From Desulfobacteraceae bacterium (GTDB taxonomy: Bacteria > Desulfobacterota > Desulfobacteria > Desulfobacterales > Desulfosarcinaceae): DNA of 64,000 nt. The DNA lies in NCBI GenBank assembly GCA_027068085.1, contig JAMOUQ010000047.1, positions 1 through 64,000 on the forward strand, written 5' to 3'. Position 1 is the stretch's first letter; each line of letters begins with the position of its first letter. The position numbers were made by a program, and so were the translations under genes. Below, in pieces: positions 1 through 7,909 of this stretch. The notes beneath the pieces are model-generated. The model saw only the letters and a list, made by a program, of their open reading frames with translations, did no database searches and was not told the origin of the DNA.

Positions 1-2
1 TG

Positions 3-116
3 CATCGGGCCGGAAACCTGAAAGAGGCCTGGCGGGTCTATGGCAAAGTCATTGCCCTGGCTCCGGACAGTCCCCAGGCCAGGGAAGCCGAAAAGGCCAT
101 GGCCAGCATGCGCTAA
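3..116 (+). CDS. C-terminal end of a tetratricopeptide-repeat (TPR) protein, partial
   Basis: Only the last 37 codons lie in the window; the frame enters open at the left edge and stops at TAA 114-116. The visible part has a TPR-like pattern: a basic-acidic helix with AxxxYxKVIALAP, the typical end of a TPR helix pair, followed by a helical tail ending in ASMR. A role in protein-protein interaction is what TPRs usually imply; nothing more can be said. It is convergent with the pil operon, and a strong terminator lies 18 bases downstream. Confidence 0.6.
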   Translation, partial: HRAGNLKEAWRVYGKVIALAPDSPQAREAEKAMASMR

Positions 117-133
117 AATCAAAATACAAAAGT

Positions 134-165
134 AAACCACCCCCCAAAAGGGGGGTGGTTTTTTA
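134..165. terminator. Bidirectional rho-independent terminator
   Basis: A perfect 12-bp inverted repeat (134-145 with 150-161) with an AAAA loop. It is flanked by T-rich sequence on the plus strand and by the complementary A run on the other side, so it can end both the TPR gene on the left and the convergent pilQ operon on the right. Confidence 0.9.
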
Positions 166-262
166 ATTGGTGCCGTTTGGCGGCAATCAAAGCGGGTATT
201 TGGTTTTTTTACCGTAAACAATGGGCGCGGGGAACCTAAAATTCAACCATCCCCCCCGGTTT

Positions 263-2623
263 TTACATGGTATTATGTTGTTCCAGCTGCACTATCCTCG
301 GCGTCATGAAGATCAACAGCTCGTTCTTCTGATGGCCTTTGGTGTTGTTCTTGAACAGCCAGCCCAGAATCGGAATCTTGGACAGCAAGGGAAAACCGGA
401 GGTGCTTTCGTTGCTGGTAGCCTTGATGATTCCGCCGATAACGATGGTATCTCCGTCGTTGACCAGCAACTCGGTTTCGGCCTCGTTGGTTGCCACCGAC
501 GGCACCCCGTTGGTGACCGAGGCCACGTCGTTTTTGGTAATGAAGATACTTAGCGATATCCTGTTGTCCGGTGTCACATGGGGAGTGACCTTGAGCAGCA
601 GGTCGATCTTCTTGAACTTGACCGAGGCGCCGCCGGAAGAATCCCTTTCCAGATAGGGATATTCAAGCCCCTGTTTTATACGTGCGGTCTTGTTGTCCAG
701 TGTCAGGATTTTTGGCGACGACAGGATCCGGCCCTGACCCTGGCTCTCCATGGCCTCGATCTGGGCATTGAGCACAAAAGGAACGCCGCTTGAGATCCTG
801 GAAAAACTGAAACCCAGGGACCCGGTCGCCCCCGAAGAAGGATAGTTCATGGCGAGATTGGTAGTGCTGGCTATTCCTGTTCCGAAAAGGGTATCGGGTC
901 CGTAGGTCGAGTTCCAGACGATCCCCAGGGTCTTGGACCAGTTTTCGGATACTTCCACCACCCGGGCTTCGATCAGCACCTGGGAGGTAACCCGGTCTAT
1001 CCGCCTTACTATCTCTTCGGCCTGTTTTATCTTGGCGGCCGTGTCGGTGATTATGATCTGGTTGTTTTTCTCGTCGACCGTGGCATTTCCCCGTTTGGGG
1101 CTCAGTATCTTTGCGATATGGGGAAGAATTTCCTTTTTGGCATTGGAATAGCTGACCGGAATATACTTGGTTTCCAGCGGCTCGAGCTCCTTGGCCTGCT
1201 CCTGGGCTTTCTTGAGCGCCTCCATCTGGGCCTTGCGTAAATCGTCCTCTTTTTTCAGGGTATCCAGGGTGGCGATTCTGATGATATCTCCTTCGACCGA
1301 CATGCCCAGCTGGTTCATGCGCAAAACCAGGTCAAGAATCTGATCCCACGGCACGGGCTTGTCCAGGGTCATGGTCACCTTGCCGGTTACATCCTTGTCG
1401 ATGGCAAAGTTTTTACCGGAAATATCCCGCAGGATGCGAAATACATTCTTAATGTCCGTCTCGTAGAAATCGAGGGCAATCTTTTCGCCGGTATAACGTT
1501 TCTTGCGTGGCGACAGCCAGGCGCTTTGCACGGCCGCCGGCTCGAACGCTTCCGAATCCGCCAGCGAAGATGTTTTCTTGCCGGAAGGCAAAACGGCCGC
1601 CGGGGTTTCAACTTCGGCCCGAGCCTCCACTTTTACCGGTTCCCTCACGTCTCCGTCCGCCCCGGCCCCTTCTTCTTCGGCGACAAGTGCTTTCTTCCAG
1701 GCCGGCAGATGGGCCTGTTCCAGCGGCTTTGGCGGCACCCTGGAAGGTTCGAAATGAACCAGGAGGAGATTTCCGGACCGCTCGGTGAAATAAGGCACCG
1801 GTTCCCGCAGTTCTATAACCACCGATGCCTGTTTGTCCGATTTCTGAACAGGGGTTATCCGGTTGACGGCACTTTCAAACCTGGTGGTGATAAGCGCCCG
1901 GCGCCGGTAGGTAGGAATCTTGGTATTGAAAAGAGTAAGCTCCAGCCGCTTGGGGGTCTTTTTCACCAGCCTGTAATCCGCCGGAACCGTCGTGCCGATG
2001 ACAATGGTCGACTTGCCTTTGGGCTCGGCCAAAAAATCTATCTTGTTGATCCAGGCAATCCGTCCGCCGGGATTGACTTTCACCGATGCCGGCGGTTTGG
2101 CCGCCTGCACGGCTGTTCCTGACGCCGGCCCTGTTTTGGCAGGGGCCGCCGTTTGCTTCTTTTGAGTCTGGGCGGGCGGGGTTCCGAAACTGAGAAGCAA
2201 TCTGCTGCCGGACTCCGCGACCTTATAAGGCACATCTTTGTCAAGCAGAATCTCTACCCGGACAGTATTGGCATTCTTGGCTTTGGCAGCCTTTATCTCC
2301 TTGATTACCGGGGCCTGTCCCGGCAATGTAGCGGGCAGCTCTGCCAGCTTTGTATTCGGGAAAAACAGCAACACAGCCAGAGGGTCGGGCTGTTTGACAG
2401 ATGTATAGGTAAGTGGCTTGTCTGCGCTGATGGCCACCTGGACACGCCCTTGCTCTTCAAATGCCGTAATCGCCTCTATGGTTGCGAGCGGCACTGAAGC
2501 CTGTTGCGGCTTATTCTTGATGGTTTGGGTTGCCTTTTGGCGGGCACAGCCGGCTATCCCTATCAGAATCGCCAGCAGGCAAAAAACAACCAACCGCTTC
2601 GTCGTTATGGTGCGCTCGTTCAT
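263..2623 (-). CDS. pilQ: Type IV pilus secretin PilQ
   Basis: Outer-membrane secretin through which the type IV pilus is extruded. 786 residues. The N-terminus is a lipoprotein signal (basic start, hydrophobic stretch, IAGC with Cys26 as likely lipidation site). Two AMIN-like peptidoglycan-binding domains lie at about 46-146 and 190-295. A proline/alanine-rich linker is followed by N0 (about 380-450, LDFYETDIKNVF) and N1 (about 475-545) domains, then the secretin barrel with VLIEARVVEV and the C-terminal GGIIKATSNEST/PLLSKIPILGWLF signature typical of the family. It is the last gene of the pilMNOPQ operon, starting one base after pilP ends. Identification is secure from domains and context. 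Confidence 0.95.
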   Translation of the reverse strand: MNERTITTKRLVVFCLLAILIGIAGCARQKATQTIKNKPQQASVPLATIEAITAFEEQGRVQVAISADKPLTYTSVKQPDPLAVLLFFPNTKLAELPATLPGQAPVIKEIKAAKAKNANTVRVEILLDKDVPYKVAESGSRLLLSFGTPPAQTQKKQTAAPAKTGPASGTAVQAAKPPASVKVNPGGRIAWINKIDFLAEPKGKSTIVIGTTVPADYRLVKKTPKRLELTLFNTKIPTYRRRALITTRFESAVNRITPVQKSDKQASVVIELREPVPYFTERSGNLLLVHFEPSRVPPKPLEQAHLPAWKKALVAEEEGAGADGDVREPVKVEARAEVETPAAVLPSGKKTSSLADSEAFEPAAVQSAWLSPRKKRYTGEKIALDFYETDIKNVFRILRDISGKNFAIDKDVTGKVTMTLDKPVPWDQILDLVLRMNQLGMSVEGDIIRIATLDTLKKEDDLRKAQMEALKKAQEQAKELEPLETKYIPVSYSNAKKEILPHIAKILSPKRGNATVDEKNNQIIITDTAAKIKQAEEIVRRIDRVTSQVLIEARVVEVSENWSKTLGIVWNSTYGPDTLFGTGIASTTNLAMNYPSSGATGSLGFSFSRISSGVPFVLNAQIEAMESQGQGRILSSPKILTLDNKTARIKQGLEYPYLERDSSGGASVKFKKIDLLLKVTPHVTPDNRISLSIFITKNDVASVTNGVPSVATNEAETELLVNDGDTIVIGGIIKATSNESTSGFPLLSKIPILGWLFKNNTKGHQKNELLIFMTPRIVQLEQHNTM

Positions 2624-2624
2624 A

Positions 2625-3266
2625 TTAAAGTTCTCCGGCAGGTTTCTGAAGTTTCAATTCCCGCTTCTGAATGGTGTATTCACCAAGCAGGTTTTCCGTT
2701 TCTTCCTCAATTATCACCTTGTCTTTGAGAATGGCCACCACCCTTCCCGAATTAAGGCCGATGTAAGTGCCCTTGCGGATAACGTAACCCTTACCGGTGG
2801 CATCTTCCACCAAGGCCAGATTCCCCTTGGGAGACCGGATAATAGCCGATACCTTCAATTGCGCAAGAGATATTCTTTCCAGAGGAGTCCGGGGCCTCCT
2901 GCGTTTTTTCTTCCTGGACCTGGACACCACCGGCTGAGCCTCTGTTTTTTCTTCCTTGAACAGCGGCTCAAAAGGATCGAAGCGGCCTTTGGGATCATAG
3001 GTGGCTGCAAGACGGCGTGTTGCCTCAAGCAAAGAAGATCCTCCTTGCTTGTCTTTTGCCGCCTTATTGGCCACGGCACCAGGTGCTGATTGTACGGCCT
3101 TGGCGTGTTTGGCCGCCTGCCCAGCCTTGGCCGGCGTACCAGAGCTTATCCTTTGGGAGACGACCTGCTTGGGTGGAGCCGGCTTTTCCTTGTCACAACC
3201 GGTAGCCACCGCAAGTAAACCGCCGAGCAGTAGGACCATCAATTTTATTGCCATTTTTCGCATCAT
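2625..3266 (-). CDS. pilP: Type IV pilus assembly lipoprotein PilP
   Basis: Inner-membrane lipoprotein that links the PilMNO platform to the PilQ secretin. 213 residues. A short signal ends in VATGC (Cys24), followed by a long Pro/Ala/Lys-rich disordered linker of about 85 residues. The C-terminal beta domain (about 115-213) has the family-typical RFDPFEP, ISLAQLKVSAI and YVIRKGTYIGLNSGRVV. Operon position between pilO and pilQ supports the call. The start could also be the second Met; both keep the signal peptide. Confidence 0.93.
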   Translation of the reverse strand: MMRKMAIKLMVLLLGGLLAVATGCDKEKPAPPKQVVSQRISSGTPAKAGQAAKHAKAVQSAPGAVANKAAKDKQGGSSLLEATRRLAATYDPKGRFDPFEPLFKEEKTEAQPVVSRSRKKKRRRPRTPLERISLAQLKVSAIIRSPKGNLALVEDATGKGYVIRKGTYIGLNSGRVVAILKDKVIIEEETENLLGEYTIQKRELKLQKPAGEL

Positions 3267-3309
3267 TCAAACTTGTCTTGTAAAATACGTTGACGGAAAA
3301 TTATCTGCG

Positions 3310-3942
3310 CTATTTTCTTCGGCTACGGCCTTTCTTGCCAGCGGTCTTCTCAATAAATTTATAGGTGACTGCCGTGCACTTGGTGATCAACGTATGCCCC
3401 CCCTTCTTGCTATTGGACGGGCTCATGGAAATATCCCTGATGGTGACTATGCGGGGCAGGTTGGCCACCTTGTCGAAGAAAACAGCCACCTGATGATATC
3501 CGCCGGCAACTTCTATGCTTACCGGAATCTCGGCATAGAAATCCTTGGGCACCTCTCTTCTGGGCTGAAACAGCAGGAATTCCAGGCCGGCATCCTTACC
3601 GGCCTTCGATATACCGGCCAGCAGGGAAGGGATTTCTTCCTTTTCGGGAAGAGCCTTCATGACCGCCTTGAACTGAGCCTCTTCCTGTTTCATCTTATTG
3701 CGGTAGTAATTCAGCTGGCTTGCATTACGTTTTGCTTTCGCCAGAGCCTGCTTGGCCGTTTTAAGACTGGCCTCCAGGCCGGTGATGGTCTGATGCTTGG
3801 GATAGAAAGAGAAATAGAAGAAAGCTGCGACCACCAGCAACAGCGAGCCCACATAGATGGCAATCCTCTGAACCCTGGTCAATTGTTCCAGACTATTGAA
3901 CAAGGGAGAGAGCGAATCGAGGGCTTTCGTCGATTCTTTCAT
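3310..3942 (-). CDS. pilO: Type IV pilus inner-membrane protein PilO
   Basis: Bitopic inner-membrane protein that pairs with PilN to align the pilus motor and the secretin. 210 residues: a cytoplasmic N-terminus, one membrane span at about 25-45, a coiled coil at about 50-95, then a ferredoxin-like periplasmic domain with the PVSIEVAGGYHQVAVFFDKVANL stretch characteristic of PilO (about 140-165). The start codon overlaps the pilN stop (ATGA at 3942-3939), indicating translational coupling. The C-terminus is a basic tail. Confidence 0.94.
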   Translation of the reverse strand: MKESTKALDSLSPLFNSLEQLTRVQRIAIYVGSLLLVVAAFFYFSFYPKHQTITGLEASLKTAKQALAKAKRNASQLNYYRNKMKQEEAQFKAVMKALPEKEEIPSLLAGISKAGKDAGLEFLLFQPRREVPKDFYAEIPVSIEVAGGYHQVAVFFDKVANLPRIVTIRDISMSPSNSKKGGHTLITKCTAVTYKFIEKTAGKKGRSRRK

Positions 3943-4529
3943 CGCTTCTTACCCTTCTTTTGCTGCGTCTCTGCAGGCGAAGCCACAACGCGGTTGAATG
4001 TCACTTCGAATTTTTTGAGATTTATATTTTTACTTCTAATCGTTTCTTTGCGAATAGTAGCAAGCCGGACATCACTGAACAGTTTGGATTTCTCCAGCCT
4101 GGTCATGAAATCGGCCACCGTCTGGTTGTCCAGAGCAACTCCTCTTAGTTTGATATGGTTGTTTTTCTCCGACAACCCCGTATACCACATGCGCTTTTCC
4201 ACCAGCAGATGGTATAGTTCGTCCAAGACAAGCACCGGCCCCCTGCGATCGGCATCCAGTGTCTTGATCACGTTGGTCTTGCGTTTGAGAATGGCCAGCT
4301 TTTTCTTGATTTCCTCTATTTCACGGTTGATTTTTCTATACTTTGCGACCTGTGAATTCGTATAATTTATCTCGGCCGTCAGCTTTTTGATCCTGGAATT
4401 CAAACGCAGGTGATAGTAATAACAGCCGATTATCACCAATATCACCGACAGGGTATAGATACCCACCTGACGCCTGATATTCTCCTTTTTACGTTCTGCA
4501 CGGTATGGAAGCAGGTTTATCCGTATCAT
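3939..4529 (-). CDS. pilN: Type IV pilus inner-membrane protein PilN
   Basis: Partner of PilO, recruiting PilM through its cytoplasmic N-terminus. I place the start at the ATG of MIRINLLPYR, because INLLPYR is the conserved PilM-binding motif and this ATG overlaps the pilM stop (ATGA 4529-4526). The longer frame begins 12 codons earlier without support. 196 residues: motif at 1-10, membrane span at about 22-40, coiled coil at about 45-85, periplasmic domain to the basic C-terminus. It overlaps pilO by four bases. Confidence 0.94.
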   Translation of the reverse strand: MIRINLLPYRAERKKENIRRQVGIYTLSVILVIIGCYYYHLRLNSRIKKLTAEINYTNSQVAKYRKINREIEEIKKKLAILKRKTNVIKTLDADRRGPVLVLDELYHLLVEKRMWYTGLSEKNNHIKLRGVALDNQTVADFMTRLEKSKLFSDVRLATIRKETIRSKNINLKKFEVTFNRVVASPAETQQKKGKKR

Positions 4530-5581
4530 TTGTCGTCCACCTTGCGTGTGGCAAGCCCCATACAAATGGATGCCTGGGGTGCAATTTTTTCCAGGTAGGC
4601 GGTGTCAAACTTGTGTTCGTCTATTACGATATTCTGAAAAGGATTTATGGAATCCACCTCGGCCGACGTCTCCACGGCAAGCAACTGCCTGAATTCTTTT
4701 ATGTTTCCACCACCACCGGACAGGATTATCTTCCGTATCTGGTCATCGGGATAGGTGGAATAGAAAAAATCAAGCGCCCTGCGGATCTCGGTGCACCAAT
4801 CGGCGACCACCGAGGAAATAATCTCCGAAAGTTCTTCGGGCGACATGCGCCCGGCAACATCGCCGAATTTTATGCTTTCGGCTTCTTCCAGGCTGCAATC
4901 GGTCGTTGCGGCAATCTTCTGGTTTATCTGCCCGCACCCCAGGGATACATCCCGCATGAAAACGGATTCCTGGCCTTTGAGAATGTTGAGGGAAGTCTTG
5001 CTGGCACCTATGTCTATCAGGGCAACGTTCTCGTTTTCAACAACATAGTTCAGCTCGAAGATATTCTGCAGGGCAAAGGCGTCGACATCGATCACCTTTG
5101 GCTCCAGCCCGGCCATTTGAGCCAGGTTTACGTATTCATTGACCATATCCTGTTTGGCGGCTACCAGCAGAACATTCATCTGGTTGGGATTGTTTTCGTT
5201 TTCTCCCATTATCTGAAAATCCAGATTGACATCGTTGATATCGAAGGGAATGTACTGCTCTGCTTCGAACTGAATAGTGTCCTGGAGCTGTTCCTCCGAA
5301 GCTGCGGGAATACTTATCTTTTTTACGATTACCGAATAGCCGCCCACCGATATTGCGACATTGTGATTCTTGATGCTGTACGATTTGAACAACTGCCTGA
5401 TGGCGTCTGCCACAGCTTCGGGATCTTTTATTGTTCCTTCTTCTATCAACCCGGGAGCGATATCGGTCATTCCGAACTTGAACAGGCAGACACCTTTTTT
5501 ATTTTCGACCAACTCGGCGGCCTTTATGGTTTTTGAACCGATATCGAGTCCCACCAACCGGTCTTTTTTACCGAAAATCAT
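4526..5581 (-). CDS. pilM: Type IV pilus assembly ATPase-like protein PilM
   Basis: Actin-like cytoplasmic protein that binds PilN. 351 residues. The N-terminal LVGLDIGSKTIKAAEL is the phosphate-1 loop of the actin/FtsA fold, and VALIDIGASKTSLNIL (about 185-200) and ILSGGGGNIKEF (about 283-295) are the second phosphate and adenosine loops. Length and motifs are typical of PilM. It begins 9 bases after the small HTH gene ends, so the regulator is probably co-transcribed with the pil genes. Confidence 0.95.
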   Translation of the reverse strand: MIFGKKDRLVGLDIGSKTIKAAELVENKKGVCLFKFGMTDIAPGLIEEGTIKDPEAVADAIRQLFKSYSIKNHNVAISVGGYSVIVKKISIPAASEEQLQDTIQFEAEQYIPFDINDVNLDFQIMGENENNPNQMNVLLVAAKQDMVNEYVNLAQMAGLEPKVIDVDAFALQNIFELNYVVENENVALIDIGASKTSLNILKGQESVFMRDVSLGCGQINQKIAATTDCSLEEAESIKFGDVAGRMSPEELSEIISSVVADWCTEIRRALDFFYSTYPDDQIRKIILSGGGGNIKEFRQLLAVETSAEVDSINPFQNIVIDEHKFDTAYLEKIAPQASICMGLATRKVDDK

Positions 5582-5590
5582 GATAAATTC

Positions 5591-5788
5591 TCAATCGCCA
5601 AAAATTTTCTTTGCATCCGACAGACTATAGCCCAGCGCCAGGAGAATTTTGCGCTTGGTCTCCATCCGGCAAGGTTTTCCCTGTTCAATGCGAGTAATGG
5701 TAATGGGAGAAACATTTGCTTCCCTGGCCAGTTCGGATTTACTCATCAACAGGGATTCGCGAATCTTTTTTAAAGAATTTTTGCCCAT
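5591..5788 (-). CDS. Small XRE-family HTH transcriptional regulator leading the pil operon
   Basis: A 65-residue protein that is essentially one Cro/XRE-type helix-turn-helix: LKKIRESLLMSKSELAREA, then NVSPITITRIEQGK, then a C-terminal helix. The start is placed at MGKNSLKK because the upstream extension is AT-rich and low-complexity and the HTH begins immediately after it. It lies 9 bases before pilM on the same strand. A perfect 10-bp inverted repeat 33 bases upstream (5821-5845) overlaps a TATAAT-like -10 element and is a good candidate for its own operator. That it controls the pil genes is inference. Confidence 0.82.
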   Translation of the reverse strand: MGKNSLKKIRESLLMSKSELAREANVSPITITRIEQGKPCRMETKRKILLALGYSLSDAKKIFGD

Positions 5789-5815
5789 TGGGTAACACTT
5801 CTCAACGATTGTTGA

Positions 5816-5845
5816 ATTATAAAACGAATAAAGTATATTCGTTTT
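5816..5845 (-). promoter_or_regulatory. Candidate promoter and autoregulatory operator of the HTH-pilMNOPQ operon
   Basis: AAAACGAATA at 5821-5830 and its exact reverse complement at 5836-5845 form a perfect 10-bp inverted repeat with a 5-base spacer, about 33 bases upstream of the HTH start. On the minus strand the sequence at 5821-5816 reads TATAAT. A bound dimer would therefore cover the promoter. I see no good -35 box. Confidence 0.5.
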
Positions 5846-5943
5846 CAGGCTTTTTCTGTAAGAGAGCAAAAAAATCCTTATTAAAAACAATTTTAAATGC
5901 TGTTGAAGTTCATAATTTATAACATGTGAAACAATGTCAAGCG

Positions 5944-5959
5944 AAATTATGCATAATTT
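5944..5959. promoter_or_regulatory. Perfect 16-bp palindrome, candidate operator
   Basis: AAATTATGCATAATTT is its own reverse complement over 16 bases, with no spacer, in the AT-rich region between divergent transcription units. The protein that might bind is unknown. Confidence 0.35.
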
Positions 5960-6009
5960 ATATATAATTTTATTCAGTTAACCTATATTGTATCCCGCCC
6001 GAAAAAAAT

Positions 6010-6021
6010 ACTATATATAGT
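6010..6021. promoter_or_regulatory. Perfect 12-bp palindrome
   Basis: ACTATATATAGT is a 12-base self-complementary sequence following a run of seven A residues. It may be a binding site or simply low-complexity AT sequence. Confidence 0.25.
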
Positions 6022-6479
6022 GTCCGGCCTTCATCTTTTTTCTATCGCCGGCCTGACGGACATTATTTGCTCCCCCTTTTGGGACCCCGAAAGCAAAGTC
6101 GCCACCCCGTTGCCGCCGGCTTGTCATGTTGCGACAGGCCCGCACCGGCAAAACAGAGCCTGCTTGACTTTGGGCATCTGTTTACCTATACCGGTTCCAT
6201 ACAGCTATCGGCTGAATTTCAACCGGCTTAAGTGACGGCCTTGTTCGGACGGACGATTCGGTAATCACGGTTGCCAGCCGGGAGCTGGACACAATGATAA
6301 CGGCAACTGCAGGCAACAGGATATGCCTTCCCTGACGGGATATGAAAACAAATGTTGAGGCCAGCACTTCCTGCAATGCCATCAATCTTCTTGCGAGCCG
6401 AAAGGGACCCGGGCTGCGTGTTGCCGGCCTTCTTACCACATTCTGCGCCAGGGCCGCTGCCAACCAAGCCTTGCGACCG

Positions 6480-7904
6480 ATGAACAAAAAATCTCCAGCC
6501 ACTGAAAGAGCCAAACCTTTCCGTCTGGTCAAATACTTTACCTTTACCAGCCTGGTGGTGATATTCGCCGGCACGGTTATACTGTCATTTATGACCACCC
6601 ACTGGGTAAGATCGGTCCAGTATGAGAAAAGCCGCGAATTTGCACGCCTTTTGGTGGAAAGTCTCAATCATCAGGTCTTCATGCAATTCATATTGCCGGT
6701 GGGTTTGAAATACGGCAAGATCGAACTGCGCAACCAGGAACAGTTCGAACGCATGGACAGCGTGGTCCGCAGCACCCTGCACAGCTTCAAGGTCGACATG
6801 GTTAACATCTACGGCATGAACGATACTATCGCCTACAGCTTTTCCAAGGAGCTGATCGGCCTGAAAAACATGGGCGGAACCAGCTACAAAAAAGCCCTGG
6901 CCGGCCACCTGACAAGCAAGCTTGTCCAAAAGGGCAATTTTTTCGAGCTGCTGGTGGGAGTTCCCAAAGAGGTAAAAATCATAACCTTTGCGCCCTTGAG
7001 GGCTGAAAAGCCCCTGTCCCCCATCTCCGGCCCGGTGCTGGGAGTTGTGGAAATAGTCCAGGACCTTTCTCAAGACTACCGCCGGATTTTCAAGGTTCAG
7101 GTCCTGACGCTGATAACCGTCAGCGGTGTCATGAGCATTCTTTTCGGTATCCTCATCTATGTGGTCAAAAGAGGCGAGGACATTATCCGCAAACGGGCGC
7201 TTGAACAGCTGCGGCTCAAGGAACAGCTCGGCCAGGCCAAACATCTTTCCTCCCTGGGAGAAATGGTTGCCGGTATTTCCCATGAGATCCGGAACCCTCT
7301 GGGAATCATAAGCTCTTCGGCCGAACTGCTGAAAAAAAAGATCAAGAACGATACCGATCTGATTCCCATCGCCGAGATTATCAGCGAGGAATCGGCCCGT
7401 TTGAATGCCATCATCACCGATTTTCTGAACTATGCCCGGCCCCAGGAGCCCAACCTGTATCCCTGTAACCTGATGGATATCATCAACAAAAACCTGGCCT
7501 TCCTCAAGCCCCAGATAGAAAAGCAGGGTTATCATATCAAAGTCGATTTCCCTGCCGAAGCCGTCAAAATAATGGCCGACGCCGACATGCTCTACCAGGC
7601 CTTTCTCAATCTTCTCATCAATGCCATGCAGGCCATGCCGGAAGGCGGAACCTTGTCGGTGTCAATCAAGACAGGCCCGGAAGACGTGCTTTTGTTCTTT
7701 GACGACACCGGGCCGGGTATCCCGGATGCGGTCAGGTCCAAGATCTGGGATCCGTTCTTCACCACCAAAGACAAGGGCACCGGCCTGGGGCTGGGTATCG
7801 TGAAAAAGATCATCGAGGCCCACGGCGGTCAGATACGGCTTGACAATCGTCCCGGAGGCGGTACACGGGCTGTGGTGAAACTGCCTTTCCAGCAGGGAGA
7901 ATAA
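6480..7904 (+). CDS. Membrane-bound sensor histidine kinase (NtrB/ZraS type)
   Basis: Sensor partner of the sigma54 regulator that follows. The start is placed at MNKKSPATERAK, just before the first membrane span; the upstream extension lacks protein-like character. 474 residues: span at about 20-40, a periplasmic sensor domain of about 160 residues, a second span at about 210-230, then directly a HisKA dimerisation domain with GISHEIRNP (His268 is the phosphorylated residue) and a HATPase domain with NLLINAMQAM (N box), DDTGPGIP (G1), FFTTKDKGTGLGLG (F/G2). There is no PAS or clear HAMP domain. The stop is five bases before the regulator start, so the two are co-transcribed. Confidence 0.92.
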   Translation: MNKKSPATERAKPFRLVKYFTFTSLVVIFAGTVILSFMTTHWVRSVQYEKSREFARLLVESLNHQVFMQFILPVGLKYGKIELRNQEQFERMDSVVRSTLHSFKVDMVNIYGMNDTIAYSFSKELIGLKNMGGTSYKKALAGHLTSKLVQKGNFFELLVGVPKEVKIITFAPLRAEKPLSPISGPVLGVVEIVQDLSQDYRRIFKVQVLTLITVSGVMSILFGILIYVVKRGEDIIRKRALEQLRLKEQLGQAKHLSSLGEMVAGISHEIRNPLGIISSSAELLKKKIKNDTDLIPIAEIISEESARLNAIITDFLNYARPQEPNLYPCNLMDIINKNLAFLKPQIEKQGYHIKVDFPAEAVKIMADADMLYQAFLNLLINAMQAMPEGGTLSVSIKTGPEDVLLFFDDTGPGIPDAVRSKIWDPFFTTKDKGTGLGLGIVKKIIEAHGGQIRLDNRPGGGTRAVVKLPFQQGE

Positions 7905-7909
7905 AAACG

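Larger units (their letters stand above)
5789..6479. other. Divergent intergenic control region between pil operon and two-component system
   Basis: About 690 bases without a convincing gene. The left part (about 5800-6030) is strikingly AT-rich against the GC-rich surroundings and carries three perfect palindromes (listed separately) and a TATAAT-like element for the minus strand. The right part (6030-6479) is ordinary GC content; I see no coding frame with protein-like composition and no recognisable riboswitch in it. Confidence 0.6.

Noticed and set aside
6030-6479. Cyclic-di-GMP (GEMM) riboswitch near the pil genes, as in Geobacter relatives
   Set aside because: A CAAAGTC/GACTTTG pair is present, but the GGCAAACC and GACGCAAAGCC blocks of the class are absent on both strands.
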